Origin: Dyadobacter linearis
GTDB lineage: Bacteria; Bacteroidota; Bacteroidia; Cytophagales; Spirosomataceae
NCBI RefSeq assembly: GCF_907165045.1
Contig: NZ_CAJRAU010000003.1
Coordinates: forward strand, 124,001 to 188,000
Length of the DNA: 64,000 bases
Direction of reading: 5' to 3'
Under the pieces are notes generated by a model, which was given only the letters and a program-made list of their open reading frames with translations, made no database searches and was not told where the DNA came from. Within the stretch, counting starts at the first letter, position 1. The number at the start of each line of letters is the position of its first letter. A program made the position numbers and the translations under genes. Shown piece by piece: positions 1 through 8,338 of this stretch.

Positions 1-389
1 AGCAGATTATTTACGTGCTCAAAAAATCAGGTCACCAGGCCGCTGCGCCGGACAATTTGCTGGGTTATGGCGTGCCTAGCGCGGTAAAAGCGGAGCAGAT
101 CATAGCCGATGAGTTCACTCCGCTTGGCACTGAGAAAGAGCTCGTTAGCGCAATTGTATTGGCTCCTAACCCGGTCACTTCCAATGTTACCCTCACTATT
201 CCTCCTGCATTAATCGGCAAGCATGCGCGACTGAATTTGCTCGGGATCAATGGTGTTTCCCGCTACGATAAAAATGAGCGACTGACTGAAAGCCACACCA
301 TTTTTGCCGGCGATCTTCCCGCAGGCTTGTATCTCATCAGCATTCAAGTTGATAATCAGGAGCGTATTTTAAAGTTTATAAAGAAATAG
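1..389 (+). CDS. C-terminal end of a secreted subtilase-like protein with T9SS sorting domain (partial)
   Basis: The reading frame is open from base 3, so the gene starts left of the window and 128 residues are visible. The first part carries a 'LLGYGVPSAVKA' stretch, like the last helix of S8 (subtilisin) peptidases, where a G-x-G-x-P turn follows the catalytic Ser. It is followed by about 75 residues resembling the type A C-terminal sorting domain of the type IX secretion system: a 'LAPNPVTSNVTL' opening, a 'DLPAGLYLISI' strand and a basic end. The protein is probably exported through T9SS and anchored or released at the cell surface. The catalytic residues lie outside the window, so the protease call is inferred from the terminal helix only. 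It converges on the NUDIX gene, overlapping it by 14 bp. Confidence 0.75.
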   Translation, partial: QIIYVLKKSGHQAAAPDNLLGYGVPSAVKAEQIIADEFTPLGTEKELVSAIVLAPNPVTSNVTLTIPPALIGKHARLNLLGINGVSRYDKNERLTESHTIFAGDLPAGLYLISIQVDNQERILKFIKK

Positions 390-915
390 TCTTCCTAACC
401 ATTCGCATAATAGACTCGGAATCATTGTACTTCGCTACTTCCGAAACCGGGATCCATTTTACGTCAAGAGATTCGCTATTGACCGCAATCTGCTGATCCT
501 TATCAGATTGGAATGCAAATCTTACGTCGTAATGCAAATGCTCGGGAATGTCTTTCCGGGCAGGTATTGTATGAATATCAATATCGAAAATTCCTTCTTT
601 GGCTAAAATCAGATCCTTGATTCCCGTTTCCTCCCACACTTCTTTAAGCGCAACACTTTTCACGTCAGGATCTCCGTCGCAATGTCCGCCGGGCTGGAAC
701 CAGCGGTTCAGTTTGAAGTGATGCATCAACAGTACCGACTTTTTATCAGCCGATAAAACCCAACCAGATGCGGTAATATGTCCTTCTAAAAGGGTTCTTT
801 TGAAACAATCCGGGTTTTTTCTGATAAATTCAATCATGTCCAAATACATATTTTCCTCCTCTCCGTTTTCGGGTGTGTACGCGTCGAGGAGTGCAAGCAA
901 GCTGTGTCGTTTCAT
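376..915 (-). CDS. NUDIX hydrolase
   Basis: A 179-residue protein with a recognisable Nudix box around residues 77-99, containing 'KEVWEETGI'. NUDIX enzymes hydrolyse nucleoside diphosphates linked to another moiety, using the EExxEE-type helix to hold Mg2+. Two positions differ from the textbook pattern Gx5Ex7REUxEExGU: the first Glu is a Pro and the Arg is a Lys. The 'GHCDGDPD' lead-in resembles a common NUDIX subgroup, so these may be family traits rather than damage. The N-terminal 60 residues form a helical extension before the fold. The substrate cannot be told from sequence. The start codon at 915 precedes a hydrophobic/basic N-terminus, with no obvious ribosome binding site. Confidence 0.85.
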   Translation of the reverse strand: MKRHSLLALLDAYTPENGEEENMYLDMIEFIRKNPDCFKRTLLEGHITASGWVLSADKKSVLLMHHFKLNRWFQPGGHCDGDPDVKSVALKEVWEETGIKDLILAKEGIFDIDIHTIPARKDIPEHLHYDVRFAFQSDKDQQIAVNSESLDVKWIPVSEVAKYNDSESIMRMVRKTISL

Positions 916-987
916 CTAGGCTATCTGATTTTTTAATTCTAAATTCACCGCAAGTTTAACATATCACGTCAAAACCACCTTACTCGG

Positions 988-1893
988 ATGAAAAAGCATT
1001 TACTTACTGTTTCGCTTGCTGTTTTGCTTACCACTTATGCAATCGGGCAGCGCACGCCGGCTCCAAGCCAGGGCGCGCAGGTTATGCAGACTATCGGTGT
1101 GACTGATTTTACGGTTAAATATTCCAGGCCAACACTCAAAAAGCGGAAAGTTTTCGCCGATAGCTCTGCGCTGGCACCGTACAACCAGATTTGGCGTACA
1201 GGCGCAAATAGCCCCACTACCTTCGAAGCCAGTACAGAATTCAGCTTTGGCGGCAGAACGGTACCTGCCGGGAAATATGCATTGCTTTCCATTCCGTCTG
1301 GCGCTGCGTGGACATTGATTTTAAACAAAAAATATGACCAGGGAACCGAGGCTTACCAGGAATCCGAAGATGTAGCCCGTATTCAGGTTGCGCCTACTTC
1401 GGGTGAGTTCAATGAAGCATTCAAGATTGATATTGAGCCTGTTACCGACAGCACTGGTTATATGATTCTATCCTGGTCTTCGGTAAAAGTGCCTGTGCCG
1501 GTAGCGGTTCGCACGGAAACGCTGACGATGAATGCGCTCAATAAAATAATCGCTGAGAAGCCGGAGGATACTGCTGCCTTGGAAGGCGCAGCGGGCTATT
1601 TACTTACAAAAGGAAAAGATCTGCCGCTGGCACTTTCCTGGGCCGACAAAGCGATCGGACTCAAAGAATCGTATTACAATATGTGGCTGAAAGCTTCAAT
1701 ACTGGCTAAGTTGGGGAAACACAACGAGGCATTACCGGTAGCTCAGAAAGCATTGACACTCGGCACTGCGTCAGATCAGGCTTTTACAGGTTTCTTTAAA
1801 GGAGAAATTGAGAAAACGATCGCGGCGATTCAACCGAAAGTGACTCCAAAAACAGCCACAGCGAGCGTAAAAAGCAAGAAAAAGAAGAAATAG
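988..1893 (+). CDS. DUF2911 domain-containing exported protein
   Basis: 301 residues. An N-terminal signal peptide (residues 1-20, ending near 'AIGQ') is followed by a DUF2911 domain at about 25-170. Recognisable stretches include 'VTDFTVKYSRP', 'IWRTGANSPTTFE' and 'VPAGKYALLSIP'. The function of DUF2911 is unknown; it is common in Bacteroidota. The remaining C-terminal part (about 180-275) is Ala/Leu-rich and reads like two or three TPR-type helices ('ALSWADKAIGLKESYYNMWLKA'-like pattern), and the protein ends in a Lys-rich tail. It is likely periplasmic. It is transcribed away from the NUDIX gene and converges on the TRIC channel gene, with an 11-bp gap. Confidence 0.85.
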   Translation: MKKHLLTVSLAVLLTTYAIGQRTPAPSQGAQVMQTIGVTDFTVKYSRPTLKKRKVFADSSALAPYNQIWRTGANSPTTFEASTEFSFGGRTVPAGKYALLSIPSGAAWTLILNKKYDQGTEAYQESEDVARIQVAPTSGEFNEAFKIDIEPVTDSTGYMILSWSSVKVPVPVAVRTETLTMNALNKIIAEKPEDTAALEGAAGYLLTKGKDLPLALSWADKAIGLKESYYNMWLKASILAKLGKHNEALPVAQKALTLGTASDQAFTGFFKGEIEKTIAAIQPKVTPKTATASVKSKKKKK

Positions 1894-1904
1894 CCTGCTG
1901 ATTT

Positions 1905-2513
1905 TTACCGAAAGAACCGGGGTATACTCCATTCAAATTTTACAGCGAGAAGCCTGATCACGATGATCACGAGTGAAGCGGAGATAAATGCGGTATTCCG
2001 CTCCATGCCCAGGTCGTTAAATATTAAATAACTGCAAGCTCCTGCGAGACAGGCGGTTGCATTCACTTCTTTTCTGTAAATGATGGGGATTTCATTCGTC
2101 ATTACATCCCGGATCACGCCACCCATAGTAGCTGAGAAAACGCCCATAATAACCGCTATTTCAGGTTTTACTCCCAAATGGAGCGCTTTCTCAGTTCCTA
2201 CAATCGTAAAAAGAGCAATTCCGAAAGTATCAAAAAGGAATAGCGTTTTCCTTAATCTCAACAGAAACTTAAAGAATACAAAAGTAGCCAGCACACCAGC
2301 CAATATCGCGTAGATAATGGTAATGTCGCTGATCCAGACGAGCGGGTAGCTGCCAAGCAGAATGTCCCGTAAAGTTCCGCCGCCGATCGAGGAAATGAAT
2401 GCGGTAAATAAGGCCGCAAACCAATCCGGATTTTGTAAGTCCTTCACAGCCAATGCGCCGGAGATCGCAAAGGCAAAAGTCCCGATGATTTCAAGAATGT
2501 ATTGAATACTCAT
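1905..2513 (-). CDS. Trimeric intracellular cation (TRIC) channel family / UPF0126 membrane protein
   Basis: 202 residues and about six to seven membrane segments arranged as two repeats. Each repeat carries a Gly-rich kinked helix ('SSIGGGTLRDILLG' in the first, 'ATMGGVIRDVMTN' in the second), which is the hallmark of the UPF0126/TRIC family. Prokaryotic members studied so far are trimeric cation-permeable channels; older annotation called them glycine transporters. It starts 10 bp after the thyA stop and is probably the last gene of an osmC-thyA-TRIC operon. The physiological ion here is unknown. Confidence 0.85.
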   Translation of the reverse strand: MSIQYILEIIGTFAFAISGALAVKDLQNPDWFAALFTAFISSIGGGTLRDILLGSYPLVWISDITIIYAILAGVLATFVFFKFLLRLRKTLFLFDTFGIALFTIVGTEKALHLGVKPEIAVIMGVFSATMGGVIRDVMTNEIPIIYRKEVNATACLAGACSYLIFNDLGMERNTAFISASLVIIVIRLLAVKFEWSIPRFFR

Positions 2514-2523
2514 TTCTGAAATG

Positions 2524-3345
2524 CTAAACTGCTACCGGCGCCTTGATGCCTGGCCACGGATTGTAATCACGAAGCTCAAAATCTTCAAATTCAAAATCCA
2601 GTACACTTTTCACGTCAGGATTGATCGCCATTGTCGGCAATGCACGCGGCTCGCGGCTTAACTGCGTTTCTACTTGTTCAAGGTGGTTGAGGTAAATGTG
2701 GGTATCCCCGCCCGTCCACACAAAATCGCCCAGATCCAAGTCGCATTCCTGCGCGATCATCATCGTAAGCAACGCATAACTCGCAATATTAAAGGGTACG
2801 CCCAGAAAAACATCCGCGCTGCGCTGGTAAAGCTGGCAGGATAGTTTCCCTTTCGTTTCTCCTTTTTCCGTATCAGGCGGTGCCACGTAAAACTGGAACA
2901 ATGCGTGACAAGGTTGCAATTTCATTTTCGACAATTCCGACGGGTTCCACGCTGAAACCATGATCCGGCGGGAATCCGGCGTATTTTTCAGTTGTTTCAA
3001 AACCTCCTGCAACTGGTCAACCGACTTTCCATCTGCACCTTCCCAGCTTCTCCATTGCTTTCCATAAACGGGCCCCAGATCGCCATTTTCATCCGCCCAC
3101 TCATTCCAGATCGAAACGCCGTGATCGGTCAGGTATTTAATATTGGTATCCCCTTTCAAGAACCACAACAGCTCATAGATAATCGACTTGGTATGCACCT
3201 TTTTAGTGGTCACCAAAGGAAATCCGTCTTTCAGATTGAACCGCATTTGATAGCCGAAAACGCTGATCGTTCCGGTCCCGGTGCGGTCTGTTTTGCGGAC
3301 TCCATGGTCGAGGATATGGCGGAGTAAGTCGTGGTATTGTTGCAT
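2524..3345 (-). CDS. thyA: Thymidylate synthase
   Basis: 273 residues from the ATG at 3345. I prefer this over an upstream TTG at 3366 because family members begin with the same '[12 protein letters not shown]' helix. The enzyme converts dUMP to dTMP using methylene-tetrahydrofolate in the cytoplasm. The catalytic Cys sits in '[12 protein letters not shown]', and the folate/dUMP-binding '[17 protein letters not shown]' and '[10 protein letters not shown]' motifs are intact. A short Lys/Glu-rich insertion between the Cys loop and 'LSCQLYQRS' makes it slightly longer than the 264-residue E. coli enzyme. It lies 30 bp downstream of the osmC-like gene and 10 bp upstream of the channel gene. Confidence 0.97.
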   Translation of the reverse strand: MQQYHDLLRHILDHGVRKTDRTGTGTISVFGYQMRFNLKDGFPLVTTKKVHTKSIIYELLWFLKGDTNIKYLTDHGVSIWNEWADENGDLGPVYGKQWRSWEGADGKSVDQLQEVLKQLKNTPDSRRIMVSAWNPSELSKMKLQPCHALFQFYVAPPDTEKGETKGKLSCQLYQRSADVFLGVPFNIASYALLTMMIAQECDLDLGDFVWTGGDTHIYLNHLEQVETQLSREPRALPTMAINPDVKSVLDFEFEDFELRDYNPWPGIKAPVAV

Positions 3346-3375
3346 CTGGCAGTGATAAAAAGTCAATAATGAGGG

Positions 3376-3804
3376 TTAAACGTTTGCAATTTCCACGTCG
3401 TAAGTGATCGTCGCAAGTGCTTCAAGCTGTGCGGTGGCAGAGCAATACTTTTCCATGGAAAGACCGATCGCGCGGTTTATTTTCTTCTCATCCAGTTGAT
3501 TACCGGCAAATTTGAAAGTCAAATGAATCTTGCGGAAAGGCTTGCGCTCGGTATTTTCTTCCTGCTCCCGGTCACCATCGGCGGTCACGCGGAAGTCGGT
3601 AATATCCTGCCGCTGCTTTTTGAGGATCATGACCACATCGATCGCGCTGCAACTGGCCAATCCCATGAGCAGCAGCTCCATAGGTCTGACACCCTGGTTT
3701 TTACCTCCTATTTCAGGAGAACCGTCGGTATGTACTTTTACTTCTGATGAACCCGAACCTTCGAAATGGAAGGCATCATCGACGCGGACTAGTTCTATTT
3801 TCAT
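3376..3804 (-). CDS. OsmC family protein
   Basis: 142 residues from ATG 3804; an upstream TTG at 3837 would add an unlikely hydrophobic tail. OsmC/Ohr proteins are cytoplasmic thiol peroxidases acting on organic hydroperoxides. The 'RPMELLLMGLASCSAIDVVMIL' region supplies one conserved Cys on the long central helix, and 'KYCSATAQL' supplies a second Cys near the C-terminus, as expected for the redox pair. It is likely the first gene of the operon with thyA and the TRIC channel, served by the -7 box at 3822-3829. It may belong to the YhfA-like OsmC branch rather than true Ohr. Confidence 0.88.
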   Translation of the reverse strand: MKIELVRVDDAFHFEGSGSSEVKVHTDGSPEIGGKNQGVRPMELLLMGLASCSAIDVVMILKKQRQDITDFRVTADGDREQEENTERKPFRKIHLTFKFAGNQLDEKKINRAIGLSMEKYCSATAQLEALATITYDVEIANV

Positions 3805-3821
3805 AACAATTTTAAAAGCTG

Positions 3822-3829
3822 CAAATATA
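3822..3829 (-). promoter_or_regulatory. Putative Bacteroidota -7 promoter box for osmC-thyA-TRIC
   Basis: Read on the minus strand the site is TATATTTG, a full match to the phylum consensus TAnnTTTG, 17 bp upstream of the preferred osmC start. No clear -33 TTTG lies at the expected distance. A small hairpin (CGGGT/ACCCG, 3846-3860) lies just upstream. Confidence 0.45.
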
Positions 3830-3923
3830 CTTATCAAATGCGATTCGGGTGTTTAACCCGATCATTTAAAAACAACGATAATCCTCGTATATTCGTTTGA
3901 ATAAGTGTTAACCGCGCCATGAA

Positions 3924-4352
3924 ATGTTAAAAACCTGCATAGCAATGCTGCTTTCGCTGTTTTTGCTCGTCAATTGCAAAAAAGCTGACGACAATACACA
4001 GCCAACTGAAAGGCTCAATGCAGACAGTGAGCCGAGCGGGACCTACCAGGGGTACAAGTTTTTTAACAAGTCAAAAAAGGATTCGCTGGCTGTCACGATC
4101 AAGGTAAGTAAAGTGACGGACAAGCAATATAATCTCGAAGAAGTCACGCCTTTTAACCACATTAAGCAGCTGGAAATGAATGGAATGGAGTTCAGTTTCG
4201 ACAGAGGGACCGGCGAGGATGGTTGCGGCAGAATATCCATGAAAGGCACCGGGAATTTCAAGGGCAATAGTCTGTATGTGATCGAAACGATCACCTGCAT
4301 CAAAGGAAATGCGCCCGACAAGTTCGTGGAGTACCACGCTACTAAAAACTAA
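3924..4352 (+). CDS. Small lipoprotein of unknown function
   Basis: 142 residues. The N-terminus is a lipoprotein signal peptide with a lipobox ending in Cys19 ('LLVNCKK'), so the mature protein should be anchored to a membrane. The Lys-Lys after the Cys rather than an acidic LES-type signal makes surface display less certain. The remainder is predicted mostly beta ('GTYQGYKFFN', 'GRISMKGTGNFKG', 'SLYVIETITC') with two further Cys residues that could pair. I do not recognise a family. It is the first gene of a closely spaced plus-strand run ending with the inositol phosphatase at 7351. Confidence 0.75.
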   Translation: MLKTCIAMLLSLFLLVNCKKADDNTQPTERLNADSEPSGTYQGYKFFNKSKKDSLAVTIKVSKVTDKQYNLEEVTPFNHIKQLEMNGMEFSFDRGTGEDGCGRISMKGTGNFKGNSLYVIETITCIKGNAPDKFVEYHATKN

Positions 4353-4373
4353 GAGCAACAAACCAACAGGATT

Positions 4374-4616
4374 ATGTGGATTGAGAAAGATAACAAGCTG
4401 AACAAGAGCTTCACTTTCAAGGATTTCCGGGAAGCTTTTGCATTCATGACCGAGGTTTCGGAGGTAGTCAACGAAATGGACCATCACCCTTTTTGGACCA
4501 ATACTTACAACAAAGTGAGCTTCGAGCTGAATACGCACAGCGAAGGGGATATTGTCACCGAAAAAGACCAAAAACTGGCAGCAGCTATTGACACGATCTT
4601 TGAAAAAAGAAAATAA
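4374..4616 (+). CDS. phhB: 4a-hydroxytetrahydrobiopterin dehydratase (pterin-4a-carbinolamine dehydratase)
   Basis: 80 residues. The family signature is visible as 'MDHHPFW' followed by '[11 protein letters not shown]' and '[13 protein letters not shown]'; the paired His are the active-site residues that dehydrate the carbinolamine form of pterin cofactors. It is shorter than the usual ~100 residues because the N-terminal segment is reduced, as in several Bacteroidota members. No aromatic amino acid hydroxylase is in the window, so a role in pterin salvage or repair is inferred, not shown. It starts 21 bp after the lipoprotein and ends 45 bp before rsmI. Confidence 0.88.
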   Translation: MWIEKDNKLNKSFTFKDFREAFAFMTEVSEVVNEMDHHPFWTNTYNKVSFELNTHSEGDIVTEKDQKLAAAIDTIFEKRK

Positions 4617-4661
4617 ACCGATCGGCCGGCTTCACGCGAGTGATTGTCCGGCTATTTTTAA

Positions 4662-5363
4662 ATGAAACTCTACATCGTACCTACCCCCATCGGAAACCTG
4701 GAAGATATCACTTTGCGTGCTATCAATGTTTTAAAAAGCGTCGACGCCGTACTGGCCGAAGATACCCGCACATCGGGCTCGCTGCTCAAACATCTGGGGA
4801 TTTCCAAACCTTTGCATAGCTATCACATTCATAATGAGCACCAAACGGTAACGCGAATCGTCGATCGGATTTTGAAAGGCGAAACAATGGCGCTCGTTTC
4901 AGACGCCGGAACACCTGCCATTTCGGATCCCGGTTTTTTGCTGGTACGGGAATGTATCAAACATGGCGTTGACGTTGAATGTCTGCCCGGCCCGACGGCA
5001 TTCGTGCCTGCGCTCGTGAATTCGGGCTTACCGTGCGACCGTTTTACTTTCGAAGGATTTTTACCTCATAAAAAAGGTCGGCAAACGCGGCTGCAAAATC
5101 TGGTTGGCGAAGAGCGGACGATGATCTTTTACGAATCCCCACACAGGTTACTGAAAGCCTTGCAGCAGTTCGTGGAATACTTTGGCGCCGACCGGCAGGT
5201 TTGCGTTTCCAGGGAACTGACCAAGATTTTTGAAGAAAATGTAAAAGGTACTTTGCAAGAAGTAATTGACTATTTTACCCTAAAAACCGTAAAAGGCGAG
5301 ATTGTGATCGTACTTGCCGGCAAAGCAGAAGAAAAAAAGAAAACTGATAAATATGAGGATTAA
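4662..5363 (+). CDS. rsmI: 16S rRNA (cytidine1402-2'-O)-methyltransferase RsmI
   Basis: 233 residues, near the family length. It is a tetrapyrrole-methylase-fold, SAM-dependent enzyme that methylates the ribose of C1402 in the ribosomal P site. Visible motifs are 'VPTPIGNLEDITLRA' at the N-terminus, 'AEDTRTSGSLL', 'SDAGTPAISDPG' and 'GPTAFVPALVNSGLP'. The stop codon overlaps the preferred start of the DUF4105 gene, suggesting translational coupling. Confidence 0.95.
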   Translation: MKLYIVPTPIGNLEDITLRAINVLKSVDAVLAEDTRTSGSLLKHLGISKPLHSYHIHNEHQTVTRIVDRILKGETMALVSDAGTPAISDPGFLLVRECIKHGVDVECLPGPTAFVPALVNSGLPCDRFTFEGFLPHKKGRQTRLQNLVGEERTMIFYESPHRLLKALQQFVEYFGADRQVCVSRELTKIFEENVKGTLQEVIDYFTLKTVKGEIVIVLAGKAEEKKKTDKYED

Positions 5364-6591
5364 CATCCCCCGCCGTTTCCGGAGTATTGCTATATTCCTG
5401 TTTGTGTTTTTGTTAAAAATAGCAACTGCCAGCGCGCAGGTGCCATTGCTGAGCGCCGAGTCGAAGGCCAGTCTGGTTACCGTCGGTCCCGGCCAGGAAT
5501 TGTATTCTGGTTTCGGGCACAGTGTACTCTGGATTTACGATCCCGTCACAGGCGTCGACCGCGCTTATAATTATGGTACGTTCAGTTTCGGGGAAGGTAA
5601 CTTCTATATCAAATTTTTACGCGGCACGCTTCCCTATTCACTATCCGTTTCCGAGCTTTCCTTGCAGGCTGCGCATTGGCAAATGGAGAACCGCTCGATA
5701 TCCGAGCAGATATTAAACCTCTCAAACAGCCAGAAACAGAAGCTTTTTGAGTTTTTGGAAAAAAATTATCTGCCTGAAAACCGCGAGTATCAATACAAAT
5801 TCTTTTACGACAATTGCTCCACGCGCATGTCGGGCGCATTGCAGGCGGCTTGCGGCGATAGCTTGATTTATAACGGTTATACCAAAGAAAAGCTAAGTTT
5901 CCGGCAGTGGATCGATCGGTATGCCTACAAGCAAAAGCCCTGGGCCGATTTTGGAATGGACCTCGCAATAGGCGCGCCTTCGGACGAGATCGCAACTGCC
6001 GATCAGGCTACTTTTTTGCCGGATAATATGGCAAAAGCATTTGCGGATGCGAAGGTGAAAACCGCCAAAGGTACCGAGCCGCTGGTCTTGACCACACAAC
6101 CTATTTTTACCGCTGCGCCAACTCCGCCGCCCGGATTTTTCACGCCTGCAGTCTGCTTCTGGACACTCGCTGTGCTGGTACTTGCATTCACTTACTGGCA
6201 GATCAGGAAAGAGAAGATTAATTTTCTTCTGGATAAAATTCTGTTCTCCATTGTCGGGCTTGCAGGCTGGATATTGCTTTTACTCTGGTTTGGGACCAAC
6301 CACGGTGTTACAACGTGGAACTACGATATCCTCTGGGCATTTCCGCTCTGGCTTCCGGTGATATTTGTGATTTCTGAAAAGAAGAAACCTTACTGGTTCC
6401 AGTTTTTCTTGATTTTTTATGGATTTCTCTTACTTTGCGCAACAGGTAATGCTACCAAGCACAACTTTGTAGTTATCCCTATTCTGCTCATATTGATCGT
6501 AAGGGTATATTACATTAATAATTCACTTTCAAAAATCCCCTCGGGGGAAAAGGAGTATGGATCTGGAATTGCTAACACAAAAAACGATTGA
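5353..6591 (+). CDS. DUF4105 (Lnb N-terminal periplasmic domain-like) membrane protein
   Basis: 412 residues from ATG 5353, which overlaps the rsmI stop by 11 bp; an upstream TTG at 5314 is less likely because the signal peptide begins just after 5353. An N-terminal signal/TM segment (about 8-28) precedes a periplasmic domain of about 230 residues with 'GFGHSVLWIYDP', 'YNYGTFSF' and 'YDNCSTRM', features of the DUF4105 family. The His and Cys suggest a papain-like or NlpC-like fold, which I infer only from these motifs. About five C-terminal hydrophobic helices follow. The function is unknown. The 3' end overlaps the next gene by 35 bp. Confidence 0.85.
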   Translation: MRINIPRRFRSIAIFLFVFLLKIATASAQVPLLSAESKASLVTVGPGQELYSGFGHSVLWIYDPVTGVDRAYNYGTFSFGEGNFYIKFLRGTLPYSLSVSELSLQAAHWQMENRSISEQILNLSNSQKQKLFEFLEKNYLPENREYQYKFFYDNCSTRMSGALQAACGDSLIYNGYTKEKLSFRQWIDRYAYKQKPWADFGMDLAIGAPSDEIATADQATFLPDNMAKAFADAKVKTAKGTEPLVLTTQPIFTAAPTPPPGFFTPAVCFWTLAVLVLAFTYWQIRKEKINFLLDKILFSIVGLAGWILLLLWFGTNHGVTTWNYDILWAFPLWLPVIFVISEKKKPYWFQFFLIFYGFLLLCATGNATKHNFVVIPILLILIVRVYYINNSLSKIPSGEKEYGSGIANTKND

Positions 6592-7351
6592 GATCGTAAA
6601 GCAGGCTTCTACCTTTATTCAACAGGAAGCAGCGCTGTTTTCGCGGGATAAAATTGAATATAAGGATTTGAACAATCTGGTTTCTTATGTAGATAAGGAG
6701 GCCGAAAAGCTGCTTGTAGCAGGATTAAGCGACCTTTTACCCGAAGCCAGCTATATTACCGAAGAAGGTACAACCGGCATTGAACCGGACCCGACTGCAC
6801 TTAACTGGATTATTGATCCACTTGACGGAACGACCAATTTCATTCATGGAATACCGGTCTACTGCGTCAGCGTGGGGCTGGCAAGAGGAAAAGAGCTTTT
6901 GCTGGGTGTTATCCACGAGCCTAATCTTGATGAAATGTTTTATGCGTGGAAAGAGGGTGGTGCCTGGTGCAACGGAAAGCCGATGAAAGTGTCGAGCGTG
7001 CCGATTCTGCAGGATAGTCTTATTGCGACTGGCTTTCCCTATTATAAGTTCGAAAAACAAAAACGCTATATGTACATTCTTGAGTTACTAATGCAGAAAA
7101 CGCATGGTATCCGCAGAATGGGCGCAGCCGCAGTCGACCTCGCGTACGTAGCAGCGGGCAGATTTGATGGTTTTTACGAATATAACCTCAACTCCTGGGA
7201 TATGGCAGCGGGTGTTTTGATGATCAAAGAAGCAGGCGGAACGGTTACCGATTTCAATGGCGGTGACAATTACCTCTTCGGCGGCGACATCATCGCCACC
7301 GCCGGCCCCGCACACCATGAATTGGTGGCGGTAATTAGGGAGAATTTTTAG
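6557..7351 (+). CDS. Inositol monophosphatase family protein
   Basis: 264 residues, the family length. The metal-binding motif 'WIIDPLDGTTNFIHG' and the C-terminal 'NSWDMAAGVLMIKEAGG' are intact, and the glutamates in 'ITEEGT' supply the other metal ligands, so it should be an active Mg2+-dependent, Li+-sensitive phosphatase. Substrates in this family include inositol-1-phosphate, fructose-1,6-bisphosphate and 3'-phosphoadenosine phosphate; sequence alone does not decide. The start is marked by an unusually good Shine-Dalgarno (AAAAGGAG, 2 nt before ATG) inside the DUF4105 coding region, worth noting in a phylum that rarely uses one. Confidence 0.93.
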   Translation: MDLELLTQKTIEIVKQASTFIQQEAALFSRDKIEYKDLNNLVSYVDKEAEKLLVAGLSDLLPEASYITEEGTTGIEPDPTALNWIIDPLDGTTNFIHGIPVYCVSVGLARGKELLLGVIHEPNLDEMFYAWKEGGAWCNGKPMKVSSVPILQDSLIATGFPYYKFEKQKRYMYILELLMQKTHGIRRMGAAAVDLAYVAAGRFDGFYEYNLNSWDMAAGVLMIKEAGGTVTDFNGGDNYLFGGDIIATAGPAHHELVAVIRENF

Positions 7352-7497
7352 AAGGGGAGGAAGGAGGAAAGGAGGAAAGGGAGGAAGGAGGAAAGGGAGG
7401 AAGGAGGAAAGGGAGGAAAGGGAATAGATAAAGGAAAAGGAAAGAATAGCCGAAAAATTTTACTTCATCCCTTTCCTCCCTTCTCCCTTTCCTCCCC
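7350..7497. repeat. Tandem G/A purine tract with downstream complementary pyrimidine tract
   Basis: Bases 7350-7424 are 75 uninterrupted purines built from a 16-bp unit AAGGAGGAAAGGGAGG (exact copies at 7385-7400 and 7401-7416, and a one-base-short copy at 7361-7375). After about 45 bp, a pyrimidine run at 7470-7496 is nearly its reverse complement. The transcript could fold into a long hairpin, and the duplex has the mirror-like composition that favours triplex DNA. It begins at the inositol phosphatase stop codon. Confidence 0.9.
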
Positions 7498-7559
7498 GAA
7501 TTTAATTATTCCCCTTCCACCGCGGCTCATTCAGTCATTCAATCATTCAACATTAAAAA

Positions 7560-8096
7560 ATGGACATCGATCAATTACGTTATCCTATCGGCTTGTTTCA
7601 ATCTCAGGAAAGTTATTCTGCTGCTGAGGTGAAGTCGAATATTCAGATTATTAGTGCTTTGCCTTCTAAGTTTATCAACCTTTTGGGAAGCTGGGAAGAC
7701 GATAGGCTAAATACACCTTACCGGCCAGATGGCTGGACAGTTCGCCAGTTGGTACACCACGTTGCGGATAGTCACATTAATGCATATACCCGCTGTCGAC
7801 TCGCTTTGACAGAAGATAATCCGGTGATCAAACCTTATGAAGAGCAACTCTGGGCAGAGCTGCCCGATGCGAAGACGGCGCAGATCGATTTGTCCATTCA
7901 ACTGATGCGCTATGTGCATTTGCGCTGGGTTCTGCTTCTGAATTCGATGGATGAAAAAGACCTGGCCAGAACTTACACGCATCCTGCGACGGGCCGGGTT
8001 TTCCGCCTCGACGAAGTGATTGCCAATTACGCCTGGCACAGCGAGCATCATTATCAACATGCATTTCAACTTGCGGCGAGGAACAATTGGAGGTAG
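7560..8096 (+). CDS. DinB/YfiT-family putative metal-dependent protein
   Basis: 178 residues, a four-helix-bundle DinB protein of the YfiT/BstA type. The three metal-binding histidines are visible: one in 'LVHHVADSH' and the pair in 'WHSEHHYQH'. Firmicute relatives transfer bacillithiol to electrophiles; others are uncharacterised metal-dependent hydrolases or thiol transferases. The 'RPDGWTVRQLVHHVADSH' stretch is typical of the family. It probably begins a new transcript after the purine tract and is followed within 17 bp by a tiny Cys-rich membrane protein gene. Confidence 0.9.
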   Translation: MDIDQLRYPIGLFQSQESYSAAEVKSNIQIISALPSKFINLLGSWEDDRLNTPYRPDGWTVRQLVHHVADSHINAYTRCRLALTEDNPVIKPYEEQLWAELPDAKTAQIDLSIQLMRYVHLRWVLLLNSMDEKDLARTYTHPATGRVFRLDEVIANYAWHSEHHYQHAFQLAARNNWR

Positions 8097-8113
8097 GTGA
8101 ACGTTTTTGATTT

Positions 8114-8272
8114 ATGGACGCGCAACAGATTATCATATTAGTGCTTTTTCTTGCAGCCGCCGGATATATCGCCTGGCGCGCCTGGAAGGCCTTTGACAGC
8201 AAGAATAGCGGAGGATGTGCGAAGGGTTGCGGCTGCGCGGCAGATAAGGCGGCGGTGAATGTAAAAAGGTAA
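8114..8272 (+). CDS. FeoB-associated Cys-rich membrane protein-like small protein
   Basis: A 52-residue ORF starting with ATG 8114 and stopping at TAA 8270-8272. It has a single N-terminal membrane helix (residues 5-24, 'IIILVLFLAAAGYIAWRAW') followed by a short cytoplasmic tail with a 'GGCAKGCGCAA' cluster of three Cys. This matches the plan of the small FeoB-associated Cys-rich proteins usually found beside ferrous iron transporter genes. No feoA or feoB is present in the window, so the partner is unknown. A GC-rich hairpin terminator follows 28 bp downstream. Confidence 0.75.
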   Translation: MDAQQIIILVLFLAAAGYIAWRAWKAFDSKNSGGCAKGCGCAADKAAVNVKR

Positions 8273-8296
8273 AACGACTTTGCATTGATATTTATA

Positions 8297-8321
8297 CAGG
8301 AGGCCCCGCTGGGGCCTTTTC
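8297..8321 (+). terminator. Intrinsic terminator after the DinB/Cys-rich gene pair
   Basis: AGGCCCC (8301-8307) pairs with GGGGCCT (8311-8317) across a 3-nt loop and is followed by TTTC. It is also the first of several GC hairpins in the REP-like cluster, so it may be a repeat serving as a terminator. Confidence 0.7.
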
Positions 8322-8338
8322 TTGTTTACGATGTTTCC

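Noticed and set aside
7350..7424. Purine tandem repeat considered as a CRISPR array
   Set aside because: The units are contiguous, with no unique spacers and no cas genes nearby.
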